A DNA stretch of 64,000 nt from Rhizobiaceae bacterium (GTDB lineage: Bacteria; Pseudomonadota; Alphaproteobacteria; Rhizobiales; Rhizobiaceae), in contig JACVCH010000022.1 in the NCBI GenBank assembly GCA_016742175.1, forward strand, positions 1 through 64,000. Reading direction: 5' to 3'. Positions within the stretch are counted from its first letter, which is position 1. The number at the start of each line of letters is the position of its first letter. The notes beneath the pieces are model-generated. The model saw only the letters and a program-made list of their open reading frames with translations, had not been told where the DNA came from and ran no database searches. Below, piece by piece: positions 16,754-26,551 of the stretch. The position numbers were made by a program, and so were the translations under genes.

Positions 16754-17965
16754 TCAGAGCAACCCGGCTTCCCGTGCCGAAGTCGTATAGCCCGCCTCGA
16801 TCGCCTCGAGCGTCTGCTCGGCGGTCTTCTTGCCGGTCATGTACTCGACGACGTTCTTTTCGATGGCATCGGTAATCAGGCCGCGCCACGTGGTGGAAGG
16901 GTTGGGCTTGGCACCCTTCTGCATGGTGTCGATGGCGCCCTTGGCCATCTCGCCGGGCTTGTAGCCGTTGATCAGCCAGATCGCGAGATCGTTATTCTCC
17001 TCGACCATCTCCTGGTCGCCGCCTTCAAGCGCGACGCGGAACGCCGCTTCGGCTTCCTCGTCGCTGATGTTCTTGGCAATGGCGAACCCGTCCCACGAGA
17101 ACATGACCGCAGGAATTCCACCCGCGACGGCAGCCGGCGCTGCTGCGGTGCCGATCAGGCCGACGACCTGGCTTTCGGCCGCGTCGTCCATCTTGGCGGC
17201 GCGCGACGCCCAGAAGTTCGACATAGCGATCTTCTTCTGCTGGAACTGCTGCTGGACGAAAGTCGCGTCGGCGACGAGATATTCCGGGTCCATGTATTCG
17301 GCGAGCTTCTTCATCATCTCGAGCGTCTTCAGCCCGGCTTCCGAATTGATGGCCGGCGTGTTGTCGGCATTGACGAACTCGCCGCCGTAGCCGACGAACA
17401 GATTGACGAAATCGATGCCGATGTTCCAGTCGGCCTTGAAGGTCGCGCCGAGCGGATAGTCGACGATGCCGGCCGCCTTGATCTTTTCCGCGACGGCGAG
17501 GAGGTCGTCATAGGTCGCCGGCACTTCGAGGCCGAGATCGTCGAAGATGTCCTTGCGGTACATGAGATGCTGCATGTTGACCATGAAGGCGATGGCGACG
17601 ATCTTGCCGTCGATCTTGATCAACTGGTTCGGATTGAGGTCTTGGCCGAACTTGGCCACGAGGTCGTCGAGCGGCCGGATCGTGTCCTCGTTGATCAGCG
17701 GCACGATGGTGCCGTTATGGACGCTGCTGATGTGGTAGAGGGCCGGATTGGCAGCGAGCGCCGGGGCGCTCTTGGTGCGGACCTCCTGGTCGAGCTCCAC
17801 CTGGACGTTGCCGCACTCCTTCATCTTCGCGGCAATGACTTCGTAGGCGGGGAATGCGGAGGTGATCGCCTTGATGGGAACCTTGTTCTCATAGGCGCAG
17901 GCGGCAAGAGCGGACCCGCCGGCCATCAGAGACAAGGCAAATGCGACTGTAATCGTCTTCAGCAT
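16754..17965 (-). CDS. ABC transporter substrate-binding protein, extracellular family 1 (CUT1 type)
   Basis: A 403-residue periplasmic binding protein related to carbohydrate-binding proteins such as UgpB/MalE. The N-terminus MLKTITVAFALSLMAGGSA is a signal peptide. The end reads SALAAC, which fits either signal peptidase I cleavage or a lipobox (LAAC), so lipoprotein anchoring is possible. I chose ATG 17965 because GGAG lies 8 nt before it; ATG 17971 is only 2 nt from that site. It is downstream of the ATPase gene with an 81-bp gap holding a weak hairpin (18012-18024), which may explain separate control of its level. It serves the permeases at 19111 and 20480. The ligand is unknown. Confidence 0.92.
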   Translation of the reverse strand: MLKTITVAFALSLMAGGSALAACAYENKVPIKAITSAFPAYEVIAAKMKECGNVQVELDQEVRTKSAPALAANPALYHISSVHNGTIVPLINEDTIRPLDDLVAKFGQDLNPNQLIKIDGKIVAIAFMVNMQHLMYRKDIFDDLGLEVPATYDDLLAVAEKIKAAGIVDYPLGATFKADWNIGIDFVNLFVGYGGEFVNADNTPAINSEAGLKTLEMMKKLAEYMDPEYLVADATFVQQQFQQKKIAMSNFWASRAAKMDDAAESQVVGLIGTAAAPAAVAGGIPAVMFSWDGFAIAKNISDEEAEAAFRVALEGGDQEMVEENNDLAIWLINGYKPGEMAKGAIDTMQKGAKPNPSTTWRGLITDAIEKNVVEYMTGKKTAEQTLEAIEAGYTTSAREAGLL

Positions 17966-18046
17966 TTTCATCACTCCAATTATCGGCATCGAACGCGATA
18001 CCGGTTTCAATGCGGCATTACCGCCGCGGGATGGAAGAGACGGCGC

Positions 18047-19099
<1,053 letters not shown>

Positions 19100-19110
19100 G
19101 CTGCGCGCCC

Positions 19111-20469
19111 CTATCCCTTGACTGCGCCCGCGGTGAGCCCGCTGACGATCTGTTTTTGAAAGGCCAGAACCAGCAGGAACAATGGCGCCGTGATGCTCAC
19201 CGCGGCCGCCACGGCCTGCACCTGATCGGTCGATGTCGTCTCGCTGTCGAAGAACTGGGTGATGGCGGGGACCATCGTCTGGTTCTGCGAATTGAGCAGG
19301 AGCGAGCAGATGAGATAGTCGTTGTAGGCGAGCAGGAAGCTGAAAAGCCCCGTCGTGATGACGCCCGGCCACATCACCGGCATGATGACCTTCCGGAACG
19401 CCTCGAAATCCGAGCAGCCATCCACGCGCGCCGCCTCATCGAGTTCGGTCGGGATGGACTTGAAGAAGGATCGCAGCATCCAGATCGTAAAGGGCTGATT
19501 GATCGACACCAGCACCGCGATGACCGCATAGGGCTGGCCGTAAAGGGTCGGCGGGTTCGCCGAGAACAGGCCGAGCACCCAGCCGAGAACCGGCATGTCC
19601 CAGAGGGGCTGGAGGATCGCGCGGCTGCTGATGAAGGGCGGCAGATAGCCGGTGACCAGCACCGAATGTGGCAGCGCGCGGAAGACCAGGGCGAGAATGA
19701 GCAGCCAGAAGGCCAGATTGCTGGACGAGCGCGCCAGCCCGTATCCCGCCAGCGTTCCGACTGTCAGCGAAACGGTCGTCACGCCGGCCGTCACCAGAAG
19801 CGTGTTGAAGAAGTTGCGATAGAATTCCCGGCCGACCCAGACCGACTCATAGTGCTCGCCGGTGACGCCGATCACCGGCATGGCAAGCATATCGATGAGC
19901 GGAACGGCCGAAAGGACGCTGCGGACGACCGACAGGATGAACGGGATCGCATACCAGGCGAGAGCAGCGGCAAGCGCGAGATAGATCGTGGTCGCGAGCA
20001 GGTAGCCTAGAACGACGCTGTCCTCGCCCGGCTCGTCCGCAAATGCCAGGAACCAGACCAGCGCGGCGCCCGCGACCGCTGCGAGGACGGTGAAGCCGGT
20101 GATCCAATAGGCGTCGAGCATGAAGGCGACGGCGGCGAGATAGACCGGGACGATGACGAACCGGCCCCAGCGGCCGGCCGAAAGGCGTTCGACCGCAGGC
20201 TTTGCGAACAGTCCGGGCACCTTGTAGATGCCGTAGGCAAGGAGCGCGCCGAAGATCAGGTCGGATATGGATATGCCGCCCCGCTGCTCCCGCGTGACGG
20301 GGCCGAAGATGACCTGAAGCGCGTCGTCGGCGAAGGCGTCCAGCGGAACCTTGAACGACATGACGACGATCCAGAACAGCGGAAAGCACGCCAGCAGCGA
20401 CCAGAACACGAGGAAGCCCGTGCTGGCGAGCCTGAGGCCCAGCGGTTGACGAATGGCGGCATCCGACAT
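19111..20469 (-). CDS. ABC transporter permease, MalG/UgpE-like, with a long extra membrane insert
   Basis: A 452-residue permease, about 170 residues longer than usual MalG-type proteins (near 280). The first helix (residues 14-35) is followed by an insert (about 45-215) that itself contains three hydrophobic segments (about 105-122, 122-142 and 152-190). Only then does the normal permease core begin at FYRNFFNTLLVT. The cytoplasmic EAA loop ELDEAARVDGCS-FEAFRKVIMP is intact, so the protein should be functional. It lies 11 bp upstream of the ATPase and 10 bp downstream of the partner permease. The insert does not look like a frameshift because the reading frame and codon use stay constant through it. 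Confidence 0.88.
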   Translation of the reverse strand: MSDAAIRQPLGLRLASTGFLVFWSLLACFPLFWIVVMSFKVPLDAFADDALQVIFGPVTREQRGGISISDLIFGALLAYGIYKVPGLFAKPAVERLSAGRWGRFVIVPVYLAAVAFMLDAYWITGFTVLAAVAGAALVWFLAFADEPGEDSVVLGYLLATTIYLALAAALAWYAIPFILSVVRSVLSAVPLIDMLAMPVIGVTGEHYESVWVGREFYRNFFNTLLVTAGVTTVSLTVGTLAGYGLARSSSNLAFWLLILALVFRALPHSVLVTGYLPPFISSRAILQPLWDMPVLGWVLGLFSANPPTLYGQPYAVIAVLVSINQPFTIWMLRSFFKSIPTELDEAARVDGCSDFEAFRKVIMPVMWPGVITTGLFSFLLAYNDYLICSLLLNSQNQTMVPAITQFFDSETTSTDQVQAVAAAVSITAPLFLLVLAFQKQIVSGLTAGAVKG

Positions 20470-20479
20470 GACCAGCTCC

Positions 20480-21496
20480 TCAGGATTTGTGGTCGCGCCA
20501 GGTCCGGCGCAGGACGGGGAAAAGGATGATCACGATGCCGATCATCGTCAGGATCGACGAGGCGGACGCCCGGCCGATCGACCTGTTGCCGGAATCGTCG
20601 GGCTGCAGGAAATCGTAGGTCAGCCATTGCAGCGAGATGCGCTGCGACTGGGCGTTGAACGCCACGACTTCCTCGAAGACGCGGTAGCTGTCCATGAGAT
20701 GGATCAACGTGACGAAGATGATGAGCGGCATCAGATGCGGAATGATGACGTAGCGCAGCCGCTCGAAGCGCGAGGCGCCGTCGATCATCGCGGATTCGAG
20801 CGTGTCGCGGTTCACGCCCTGGAGCCCGGCATAGAAGATCACGAAGGCGAAGGGCGCCACGTGCCAGACGCGGTAGAACATCATCAGCGCCTCGACCGCC
20901 CAGCCCATCGTCATCACCGCGATGTTGCGGTCGATGACGGCTTCGATGAGCCGCGTCGCGATCCCGTCGCCGACGAAGAGCCAGTAGATCGAGATGCCGC
21001 CGATGACGGGCGTGATGATGTAGGGCAGGAGCGAGACGAAGATGACGGGTCCGCGCACCTTTGGAGCGGCGTTGTTGACCGCAAGCGCGATCGCGAGGCC
21101 GATGGACAGTACGAGAGGCAGCGTCACGAAGGTGAATGTCAGCGTGAACCTGAGCGCGCGCCAGAAATCGATCCGCAGAATCGCCTCGTAGTCCCCTGTC
21201 TTCAGCGCCTGCCAGACGGTTTCAGGCTGGACGACGGCATTGTAGAGCTGCAGCCCGACAAAGGCGGTGTTGGTGACGGGACGGCCGTTCTCGTCGAGGA
21301 CCGGACGCGATTTGAGTTCGGTGACGCAGGTCTGGCTCGGAAAGCCCGGCGAACAGGTTTCGACCTCGACCGACTGCACAACCGGGACGCTCAGGAAGAA
21401 GCTTTGCCACAAAACGGCGACAAGCGGCGCCGCGATGAAGAACAGCATGAGGGCGACCGACGGGCCGACAAACTTCCAGAACGTTTTGCGTCTCAT
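20480..21496 (-). CDS. ABC transporter permease, MalF/UgpA-like
   Basis: A 338-residue inner-membrane permease of the CUT1 type. The first helix is at about residues 10-33. A periplasmic loop of about 75 residues with two Cys (ETCSPGFPSQTC) follows, then five further helices. The EAA loop reads LESAMIDGASRFERLRYVIIP. The two periplasmic cysteines could form a disulfide (inference). It is transcribed with the larger permease 10 bp downstream. The RidA-like gene precedes it by 40 bp. The substrate is unknown. Confidence 0.91.
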   Translation of the reverse strand: MRRKTFWKFVGPSVALMLFFIAAPLVAVLWQSFFLSVPVVQSVEVETCSPGFPSQTCVTELKSRPVLDENGRPVTNTAFVGLQLYNAVVQPETVWQALKTGDYEAILRIDFWRALRFTLTFTFVTLPLVLSIGLAIALAVNNAAPKVRGPVIFVSLLPYIITPVIGGISIYWLFVGDGIATRLIEAVIDRNIAVMTMGWAVEALMMFYRVWHVAPFAFVIFYAGLQGVNRDTLESAMIDGASRFERLRYVIIPHLMPLIIFVTLIHLMDSYRVFEEVVAFNAQSQRISLQWLTYDFLQPDDSGNRSIGRASASSILTMIGIVIILFPVLRRTWRDHKS

Positions 21497-21536
21497 GTCT
21501 CGGCCTCCCCGTCGTTCGTGCTTGGTTTGATCTCCG

Positions 21537-21914
21537 TCAGGATGCGTCGGCGACGACGATCATCTCGACCTTCAAATTCTTGTTGGCCATGTTCACCTGC
21601 GCGCAGGCCCTGACCGGCGGATGGTCCGGGTCCACCCACTCGTTCCAGACCTCCGTCACCTCCTGGAAATGCAACAGATGCGAGATCCAGATCGTGATGT
21701 GGGCGATGCGCGCCTTGTTCGAGCCGACGCGTTCGAGGCGGCGCTCGATTTCGGCGAAGATCGCGCGCGCCTGGTCTGCGGCGGTGCTGTCATGGGTGAT
21801 CGGCAGCGGCGGGATCACCGTCATGTAGGCGAAGCCGTTGATCACGGCGATGGACGACGACCGGACCGCCGACTTGCCCTGCGCATCGGCGGATTTGAGG
21901 TGATGCTCGATCAT
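21537..21914 (-). CDS. RidA/YjgF family protein (enamine/imine deaminase-like)
   Basis: A 125-residue member of the RidA family, small trimeric proteins that hydrolyse reactive enamine/imine intermediates. The family Arg is at position 102 in PVRACAQVNM, and Glu117 in LKVEMIVVA occupies the expected place. Length is normal. It overlaps the TIM-barrel hydrolase by 4 bp and lies in an operon that also encodes a DadA-like oxidase, which would generate imines. This makes an imine-clearing role plausible. The precise Rid subgroup is not resolved. Confidence 0.88.
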   Translation of the reverse strand: MIEHHLKSADAQGKSAVRSSSIAVINGFAYMTVIPPLPITHDSTAADQARAIFAEIERRLERVGSNKARIAHITIWISHLLHFQEVTEVWNEWVDPDHPPVRACAQVNMANKNLKVEMIVVADAS

Positions 21915-22822
21915 TTTGCGACGCCCGCTGCGGGAAAGTCGTAAAGCTCGGCAGGATTGTCAGTCAGGATATTGGCTATGACCGCGCTGTCGTCGGTGTA
22001 GTCGAGCAAAAGGTCGAGCAGCAGCGCGTGATCCGGGATCGGCTCGTTCAGGACGGGCAGCATCGATTGCGGCCATTCGCTGCCCCAGACGACGCGATCG
22101 GGCGCGACGTCGAGAAAGGCGCGCGCGATCGGCACGAGCTCCGGCCAGGGCGCGGGCCGGCGATGCCGCCCGGCATAGGGAGCCGTCAGCTTCACCCAGC
22201 CCCGGCCGCTGCCGAGGAGGCGCAGCACAGCCTGTACTGCCGGGTGATCGACCGGCAAGGCATCTATGAACTTTCCATAGTGGTCGAGCACGACCGGGCA
22301 TGGCAGGCCGAGCAGCCGGTCGACGAGATCGGGCAGGCCGCGACCGTCGGTCTGCAGGTCGATATGCCAGCCGAACGGCGCGATCTTGGCCGCGATCGCG
22401 TCGAGCGCCTCGAGCGGCAGGATGCCGTTGTTCATCTCGAAGCGAATGCCGCGCACGCCCGCATCGGTCAGGCGCTGAAGCTCCGCGTCGCCAACATCCG
22501 GTTCGACCACGGCAACGCCGCGTGCGCTGTCGCCGAAGGCCGCCAGCGCCGCCAGGAGGTTGGAATTGTCAGCACCGTGCGTGACGGACTGGATGACGAC
22601 AGCCCGCTCCAGTCCGAGTCGCTCGCGAATGGCTTTGTTGTAATGCGCAACGGGCGCGACCGGGGCGACATAAGGCGTGTTCTTGCGGGCGGGAAAGCGC
22701 GGCTCGAAAATGTGCATGTGGCAATCAGTGGCGCCTGCCGGCGCCTTCAGGCGCGGCGGTACCGGTTCCTGCACCGGAACGGAGGGGGCCGCGGAGATAG
22801 TCGTGTCGAGCGCCTGCGCCAT
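21911..22822 (-). CDS. Metal-dependent hydrolase, amidohydrolase_2/COG3618 family (lactonase-like)
   Basis: A 303-residue TIM-barrel hydrolase related to 2-pyrone-4,6-dicarboxylate lactonase and sugar lactonases of the COG3618 group. The metal site begins with H35-x-H37 (DCHMHIF), with a further His in VVLDHYGK. The C-terminal family motif normally G-[ST]-D-W-P reads GSEWPQ here, so the usual Asp ligand is Glu. ATG 22822 was preferred over GTG 22831 because GAGG lies 8 nt before it. It is the first gene of the long leftward operon and overlaps RidA by 4 bp. A lactone or cyclic amide substrate is likely but not identified. Confidence 0.85.
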   Translation of the reverse strand: MAQALDTTISAAPSVPVQEPVPPRLKAPAGATDCHMHIFEPRFPARKNTPYVAPVAPVAHYNKAIRERLGLERAVVIQSVTHGADNSNLLAALAAFGDSARGVAVVEPDVGDAELQRLTDAGVRGIRFEMNNGILPLEALDAIAAKIAPFGWHIDLQTDGRGLPDLVDRLLGLPCPVVLDHYGKFIDALPVDHPAVQAVLRLLGSGRGWVKLTAPYAGRHRRPAPWPELVPIARAFLDVAPDRVVWGSEWPQSMLPVLNEPIPDHALLLDLLLDYTDDSAVIANILTDNPAELYDFPAAGVAK

Positions 22823-23016
22823 GATGTTCACCTCTCCTCATGCCCGTCCGGTTGACGTGACGGGAACATGACATCGAATGTACAGCTTTGCAAGACTGAT
22901 TTGCGTGAGCTTGAGATTTGCCATTTTCCACGATATAGATGGCAAAATTGAATGGTTTTCACATGTATGCCAATTGCGATGTCATTGGAACACGTGTGCA
23001 TCCAATGGAGACTAGC
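22823..23016. promoter_or_regulatory. AT-rich divergent promoter region of the second catabolic operon
   Basis: The gap between the leftward hydrolase operon and the rightward hydroquinone-reductase-like gene is clearly richer in A+T than its surroundings. It holds the 8-bp-arm inverted repeat at 22917-22946 and a shorter one (CCAAT at 22970-22974 with ATTGG at 22984-22988). It probably contains both promoters and the site for the LacI-family regulator encoded at 24011 (inference). Confidence 0.5.
22917..22946. repeat. Inverted repeat TTTGCCAT-N14-ATGGCAAA, candidate operator
   Basis: The two 8-bp arms (22917-22924 and 22939-22946) are perfectly complementary, with half-site centres 22 bp apart, which is two helical turns. 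It lies about 95 bp before the hydrolase start and 70 bp before the hydroquinone-reductase-like start. The LacI-family protein or another dimeric regulator may bind here. No second copy was noticed. Confidence 0.45.
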
Positions 23017-23976
23017 ATGGGATATCTGCACGAAGGCACGTGGCTCGGCGGCGACGAGAGGCAGATCGGCGCCTCCGGGTGGGAGCCGCGGCAGGAGCGG
23101 ATCAGGGGCTGGATAACGGCCGATGCACAGGCAGGCACGTCACCCGCCGTCCCCGGCCGATACCATCTCATCGACTGCCCCGGTTGCCCGATGAGCCATC
23201 GCGTTTCGATCGTCCACCGCATGAAGCGGCTGCACGGCGTCGTATCGACCGCGCGCGTCAGGCCCGTGATGGGACCGAACGGACGCGAATTCGGCACGGC
23301 CGACCATGCCGCGCCCGACCGGGTGACCGGCTACGCCTATCTCTACGAGCTCTACCTTGCGACGGACCCGGCCTATAGCGGCCGCGCCTCCACGCCGGTT
23401 CTGTGGGACACCCATGAAAGACGCATCGTGTCGAACAGCTACTCCGACATCTTCGCCATGATGAACAGTGCCTTCGACGCGTTCACGGATGTCGACATCG
23501 ATTTCCGCCCGCCCGAACTCGAGGCGGAACTCAAGGCGGAACTGGCGTGGCTCGGTGAAGGCATCACCGGCGCGGTCTATCGCGGCGGCTTTGCGCGCGA
23601 CCAGGCCGTCTATGAGGAGAACGCCGCGCGCCTGGCACGCACCTTCCCGCTGCTGGAGCAGAAGCTCCGCGACCAGCCCTATCTCCTGGGCCCGAAGATC
23701 ACCGAAGCGGACCTGACCCTGCTCGCCACGCTCCTGCGCTTCGACGCGATCTATGTTCCCCTGTTCAAATGCACAGGCAAGCGCGTTTCGGACCACCCGA
23801 ACCTGTGCGCCTATGTCGGTCGATTGATGGCGCTGCCCGGCGTGGCGGAAACGTTTGATCTGGGGCAGTCCATGCGGCATTACTTCGTCTCGCACGCTCA
23901 TCTCAATCCCACGCGGATCGTCCCGGTCGCGCCCCCCAGTCCCTGGGCCGTCGGCGTGGCGCATCCGACTGCGTGA
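23017..23976 (+). CDS. Glutathionyl-hydroquinone reductase-like protein (ECM4/YqjG type) with CPGC motif
   Basis: A 319-residue protein of the glutathionyl-hydroquinone reductase group of glutathione transferases, which remove glutathione from quinols. It has the N-terminal thioredoxin-like domain and the TPVLWDTHERRIVSNSYSDI segment that matches the family's VPVLWD block. The helical C-terminal domain has ITEADLTLLATLLRFD. The catalytic Cys is Cys57 in CPMSHR, where most members read CPWAHR. An additional Cys54 makes a CPGC pair. ATG 23017 has GGAG 6 nt upstream. It is divergent from the hydrolase operon and followed by the LacI-type gene after 34 bp, so it probably belongs to the same regulon. 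Confidence 0.87.
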   Translation: MGYLHEGTWLGGDERQIGASGWEPRQERIRGWITADAQAGTSPAVPGRYHLIDCPGCPMSHRVSIVHRMKRLHGVVSTARVRPVMGPNGREFGTADHAAPDRVTGYAYLYELYLATDPAYSGRASTPVLWDTHERRIVSNSYSDIFAMMNSAFDAFTDVDIDFRPPELEAELKAELAWLGEGITGAVYRGGFARDQAVYEENAARLARTFPLLEQKLRDQPYLLGPKITEADLTLLATLLRFDAIYVPLFKCTGKRVSDHPNLCAYVGRLMALPGVAETFDLGQSMRHYFVSHAHLNPTRIVPVAPPSPWAVGVAHPTA

Positions 23977-24010
23977 TCGCGACGAGGGAAATGATGTCAG
24001 GACGGGCACG

Positions 24011-25102
24011 ATGAGCAGTTTTGAAACGCCAGACCCCGGAAACAGGCGAGCATCATCGGCGGATGTCGCGGCGCTGGCGAAGGTGTCGCGCGCCACGGTT
24101 TCGCGCTGCTTCAGCGACGGCGCGACTGTCCGGTCGGAGACACGCGAAAGGGTGCTGCAGGCCGCCCGCGAACTGGGATACGAGCCGAACCTTCTGGCAC
24201 GGATGCTCAACAAGCAGGAAAGCAGCATCGTTGCCGTCCTGACCTCGGACTTCACCAACCCGTTCCAACCGGCGCTGATGGAGGCGCTGACCGGCAGGCT
24301 CCGCGCGGCGGGCCTCACGCCGTTGCTGCTCAAGGCGGATTCCGTCTTCGAATCGGCCGACGCGCTGATCCAGCTCGCATTGTCCTACCGCGTAGCGGCC
24401 ATCGTCGTCACGGTCATCAACGCCTCGGACCGGATGATCTCGCGCTGCTTCGAAGCGAAAGTGCCGCTGATCTTCTTGAACCGCGTCGCCGAGGATACGC
24501 CGGCGATCTCCGTGTGCTCCAATTCGCGCAGCGGCGCCTTTCGGATCGCCGAAGTTTTGGTCGAAGGCGGCACGACGCGCATCGGAATGATCACCGGGCA
24601 GCTCGGCTCCTGGACGAACTCCATGCGTCGAGGCGGCTTTCGCCAGCGCCTCGACGAACTCGGCTACGACGTGCTCGGCAGCGCCCAGGGCGACTTCACC
24701 TATCGCGGCGGCTATGCGGCGGCGGTGGAACTGATGGATACGCTTCCCTCGCTCGATGCCATCTATGCCTGCAACGACGCCATGGCATTCGGCGCGCTCG
24801 ATGCGGTTCGCACGCTGCGCGGGCACCGCGTGCCCGAGAACATCGCAGTCGTCGGCTTCGACGACGTGCCGATGGCGGCCTGGGAAGCCTATCGCCTGAC
24901 CACGATCCGGCAACCGGTCGAGCGTATGGTGGAGGACACATGCAGCATCCTGCTTCGCCCGGACCGCGGCCTCGATCTTTCGCGCCAGGTGTTCTTGCAT
25001 GACGGATCGCTGATCCAGCGCGCAACGACGCGGCCCGTCGAGCTGCGCGACGGCGAGGTCGACGAGCGGGCCGTCAGCCAGGTTGCACCGCGCGAGATGT
25101 GA
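24011..25102 (+). CDS. LacI/GalR-family transcriptional regulator
   Basis: A 363-residue regulator. The helix-turn-helix lies at residues about 16-40 (SADVAALAKVSRATVSRCFS) followed by the hinge region LGYEPNLLARML. The periplasmic-binding-protein-like effector domain runs from about residue 70, with IDAIYACNDAMAFGALDA and IAVVGFDDVPMAAW blocks typical of GalR-type proteins. AGGA precedes the ATG. It probably controls the CUT1-transporter operon and the hydroquinone-reductase-like gene in response to the imported compound (inference from position). It converges on the mod genes, with 18 bp between the stops. Confidence 0.93.
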   Translation: MSSFETPDPGNRRASSADVAALAKVSRATVSRCFSDGATVRSETRERVLQAARELGYEPNLLARMLNKQESSIVAVLTSDFTNPFQPALMEALTGRLRAAGLTPLLLKADSVFESADALIQLALSYRVAAIVVTVINASDRMISRCFEAKVPLIFLNRVAEDTPAISVCSNSRSGAFRIAEVLVEGGTTRIGMITGQLGSWTNSMRRGGFRQRLDELGYDVLGSAQGDFTYRGGYAAAVELMDTLPSLDAIYACNDAMAFGALDAVRTLRGHRVPENIAVVGFDDVPMAAWEAYRLTTIRQPVERMVEDTCSILLRPDRGLDLSRQVFLHDGSLIQRATTRPVELRDGEVDERAVSQVAPREM

Positions 25103-25120
25103 TCCGCAGGACGCTGTTGA

Positions 25121-25471
25121 TCACTCCTCGCCGATCTCCCGCGCCAGCGCGTCGAGATGGGCTTGGGCGGCCATCGTCGCGGCTCGTTCGACGGCGCGGT
25201 AGCGGGTGACGAGGGCGAGGCCGAGCGGGGTGAGTTCGGCGCCACCGCCACCGGAGCCGCCCTTTTGCGCGAGGATGACCGGCCGGCCGAAGAGCTGCGT
25301 CAGTTCCTCGACCAGCGACCAGGCCTGGCGGTAGGACATCTTCATCTCGCGCGCGCCGGCCGAGATCGAGCCCGTGGCCGCGATGTGCTCCAGAAGCGCG
25401 ATCTTCCCCGGCCCGATCCGGCCCTTGGGCGGCAGGTCGATGCGCAGGCTGAGGCGCGGCGGTTCCAGCAT
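25121..25471 (-). CDS. ModE-like winged-helix regulator, DNA-binding domain only
   Basis: A 116-residue protein equal to the N-terminal domain of ModE, the molybdate-responsive regulator. The winged helix covers residues about 20-90, with the family hallmarks GSISAGAREMKMSYRQAWSLVEELTQLFGRPVI and the glycine-rich wing GGSGGGGAELT. The C-terminal molybdate-binding TOBE domains of E. coli ModE are absent, and the gene ends cleanly. It is downstream of modC with a 3-bp gap, so it is part of the modABC operon. It may act as a repressor without sensing molybdate itself, or sense it through a partner. Confidence 0.85.
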   Translation of the reverse strand: MLEPPRLSLRIDLPPKGRIGPGKIALLEHIAATGSISAGAREMKMSYRQAWSLVEELTQLFGRPVILAQKGGSGGGGAELTPLGLALVTRYRAVERAATMAAQAHLDALAREIGEE

Positions 25472-25474
25472 GGC

Positions 25475-26551
25475 TCAGCTCTCCTTCAGGCGAACGGTCT
25501 TGACGATGGCGTGGACGGCCATGCCCTCGGCCAGATCGAGCCGGGCGGCCGAATGACGGGTGATGCGGGCGGTGAGACGATCGCCATTGCAATCGAGATC
25601 GACCAGAAGGTCATGCGAATGCGCCGACCGCAATGCGGTGACGCGGCCGGAAAAGACGTTGAGCGCGCTGATGCCTTCGGGCGGCTGCGTGGCGAGAAGG
25701 ATGTCGGACGCGCGGACGAAGATCGGCACCTTGTCGCCCGGCCGGTGGGCGGAGGGCGGCAGGTGCCAGATGCCGGCGGCAGATCGGAACAGCGAGAGCC
25801 CGCTTTCGGTGTCCAGGCGGTCGAAGTCCAGCAGCATGCGCGAGCCTCCCTCGTCTCCGGCAGCACCCGGCAGAAGGTCGAGCTCGGCAAGGACGTCGCG
25901 CGCCGGGCCTGTCGCGCTGACGCGGCCGCGATCGAGCACGACGATGTCGGTGGCGAGCCGGGCGACCTCGGCGACGGAATGGCTGACATAGACGATCGGC
26001 ACACGCGCCTCATCGCGCAGGCGCTCGATGAAGGGCAGGATTTCCGCCTTGCGAGCGTCGTCGAGCGAGGCGAGCGGCTCGTCCATCAGGATCAGGCGCG
26101 GACTGGCGATGAGCGCGCGTCCGATGGCAACACGCTGCTTCTCGCCACCGGAAAGCCTGGCCGGCTTGCGGTCGAGCAGATGGGAAATGCCAAGAAGATC
26201 GACCGCTTGGGAAAAATCGCCATAGCGCTCGGCCTGCGGCACGAAGCGACGGCCATAGACGAGGTTCTGACGCACGGTGAGGTGCGGGAAGAGGCGGGCG
26301 TCCTGGAAGACGTAGCCGATGCGGCGCTTGTGCGGGGGAAGGAACGTGCCCGTTGCGGTGTCGACCAGCACGCGGTCATCCGTCGATATCCGGCCTGAAT
26401 CGGGTCGCACCAGCCCGCCGATCATGTTGACGACGGACGTCTTGCCCGACCCGGACGGGCCGAAGAGGGCGGTCAGGCCGCCGGCCGAGCGGAACGCGAT
26501 GTCGAGCGCGAAATCGCCCATGGTGTGACGCAGCGCGACGTCGAGGCTCAT
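25475..26551 (-). CDS. modC: Molybdenum ABC transporter ATP-binding protein ModC
   Basis: A 358-residue ATPase. Walker [10 protein letters not shown] is at residues 31-38, signature LSGGEKQRV near 128 and Walker [14 protein letters not shown] near 149. A C-terminal TOBE/molybdate-binding domain (from about 285, with [11 protein letters not shown]) is typical of ModC and distinguishes it from sugar or polyamine ATPases. The start overlaps the modB stop by 4 bp. It energises molybdate import with ModB and ModA encoded just upstream. Confidence 0.94.
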   Translation of the reverse strand: MSLDVALRHTMGDFALDIAFRSAGGLTALFGPSGSGKTSVVNMIGGLVRPDSGRISTDDRVLVDTATGTFLPPHKRRIGYVFQDARLFPHLTVRQNLVYGRRFVPQAERYGDFSQAVDLLGISHLLDRKPARLSGGEKQRVAIGRALIASPRLILMDEPLASLDDARKAEILPFIERLRDEARVPIVYVSHSVAEVARLATDIVVLDRGRVSATGPARDVLAELDLLPGAAGDEGGSRMLLDFDRLDTESGLSLFRSAAGIWHLPPSAHRPGDKVPIFVRASDILLATQPPEGISALNVFSGRVTALRSAHSHDLLVDLDCNGDRLTARITRHSAARLDLAEGMAVHAIVKTVRLKES

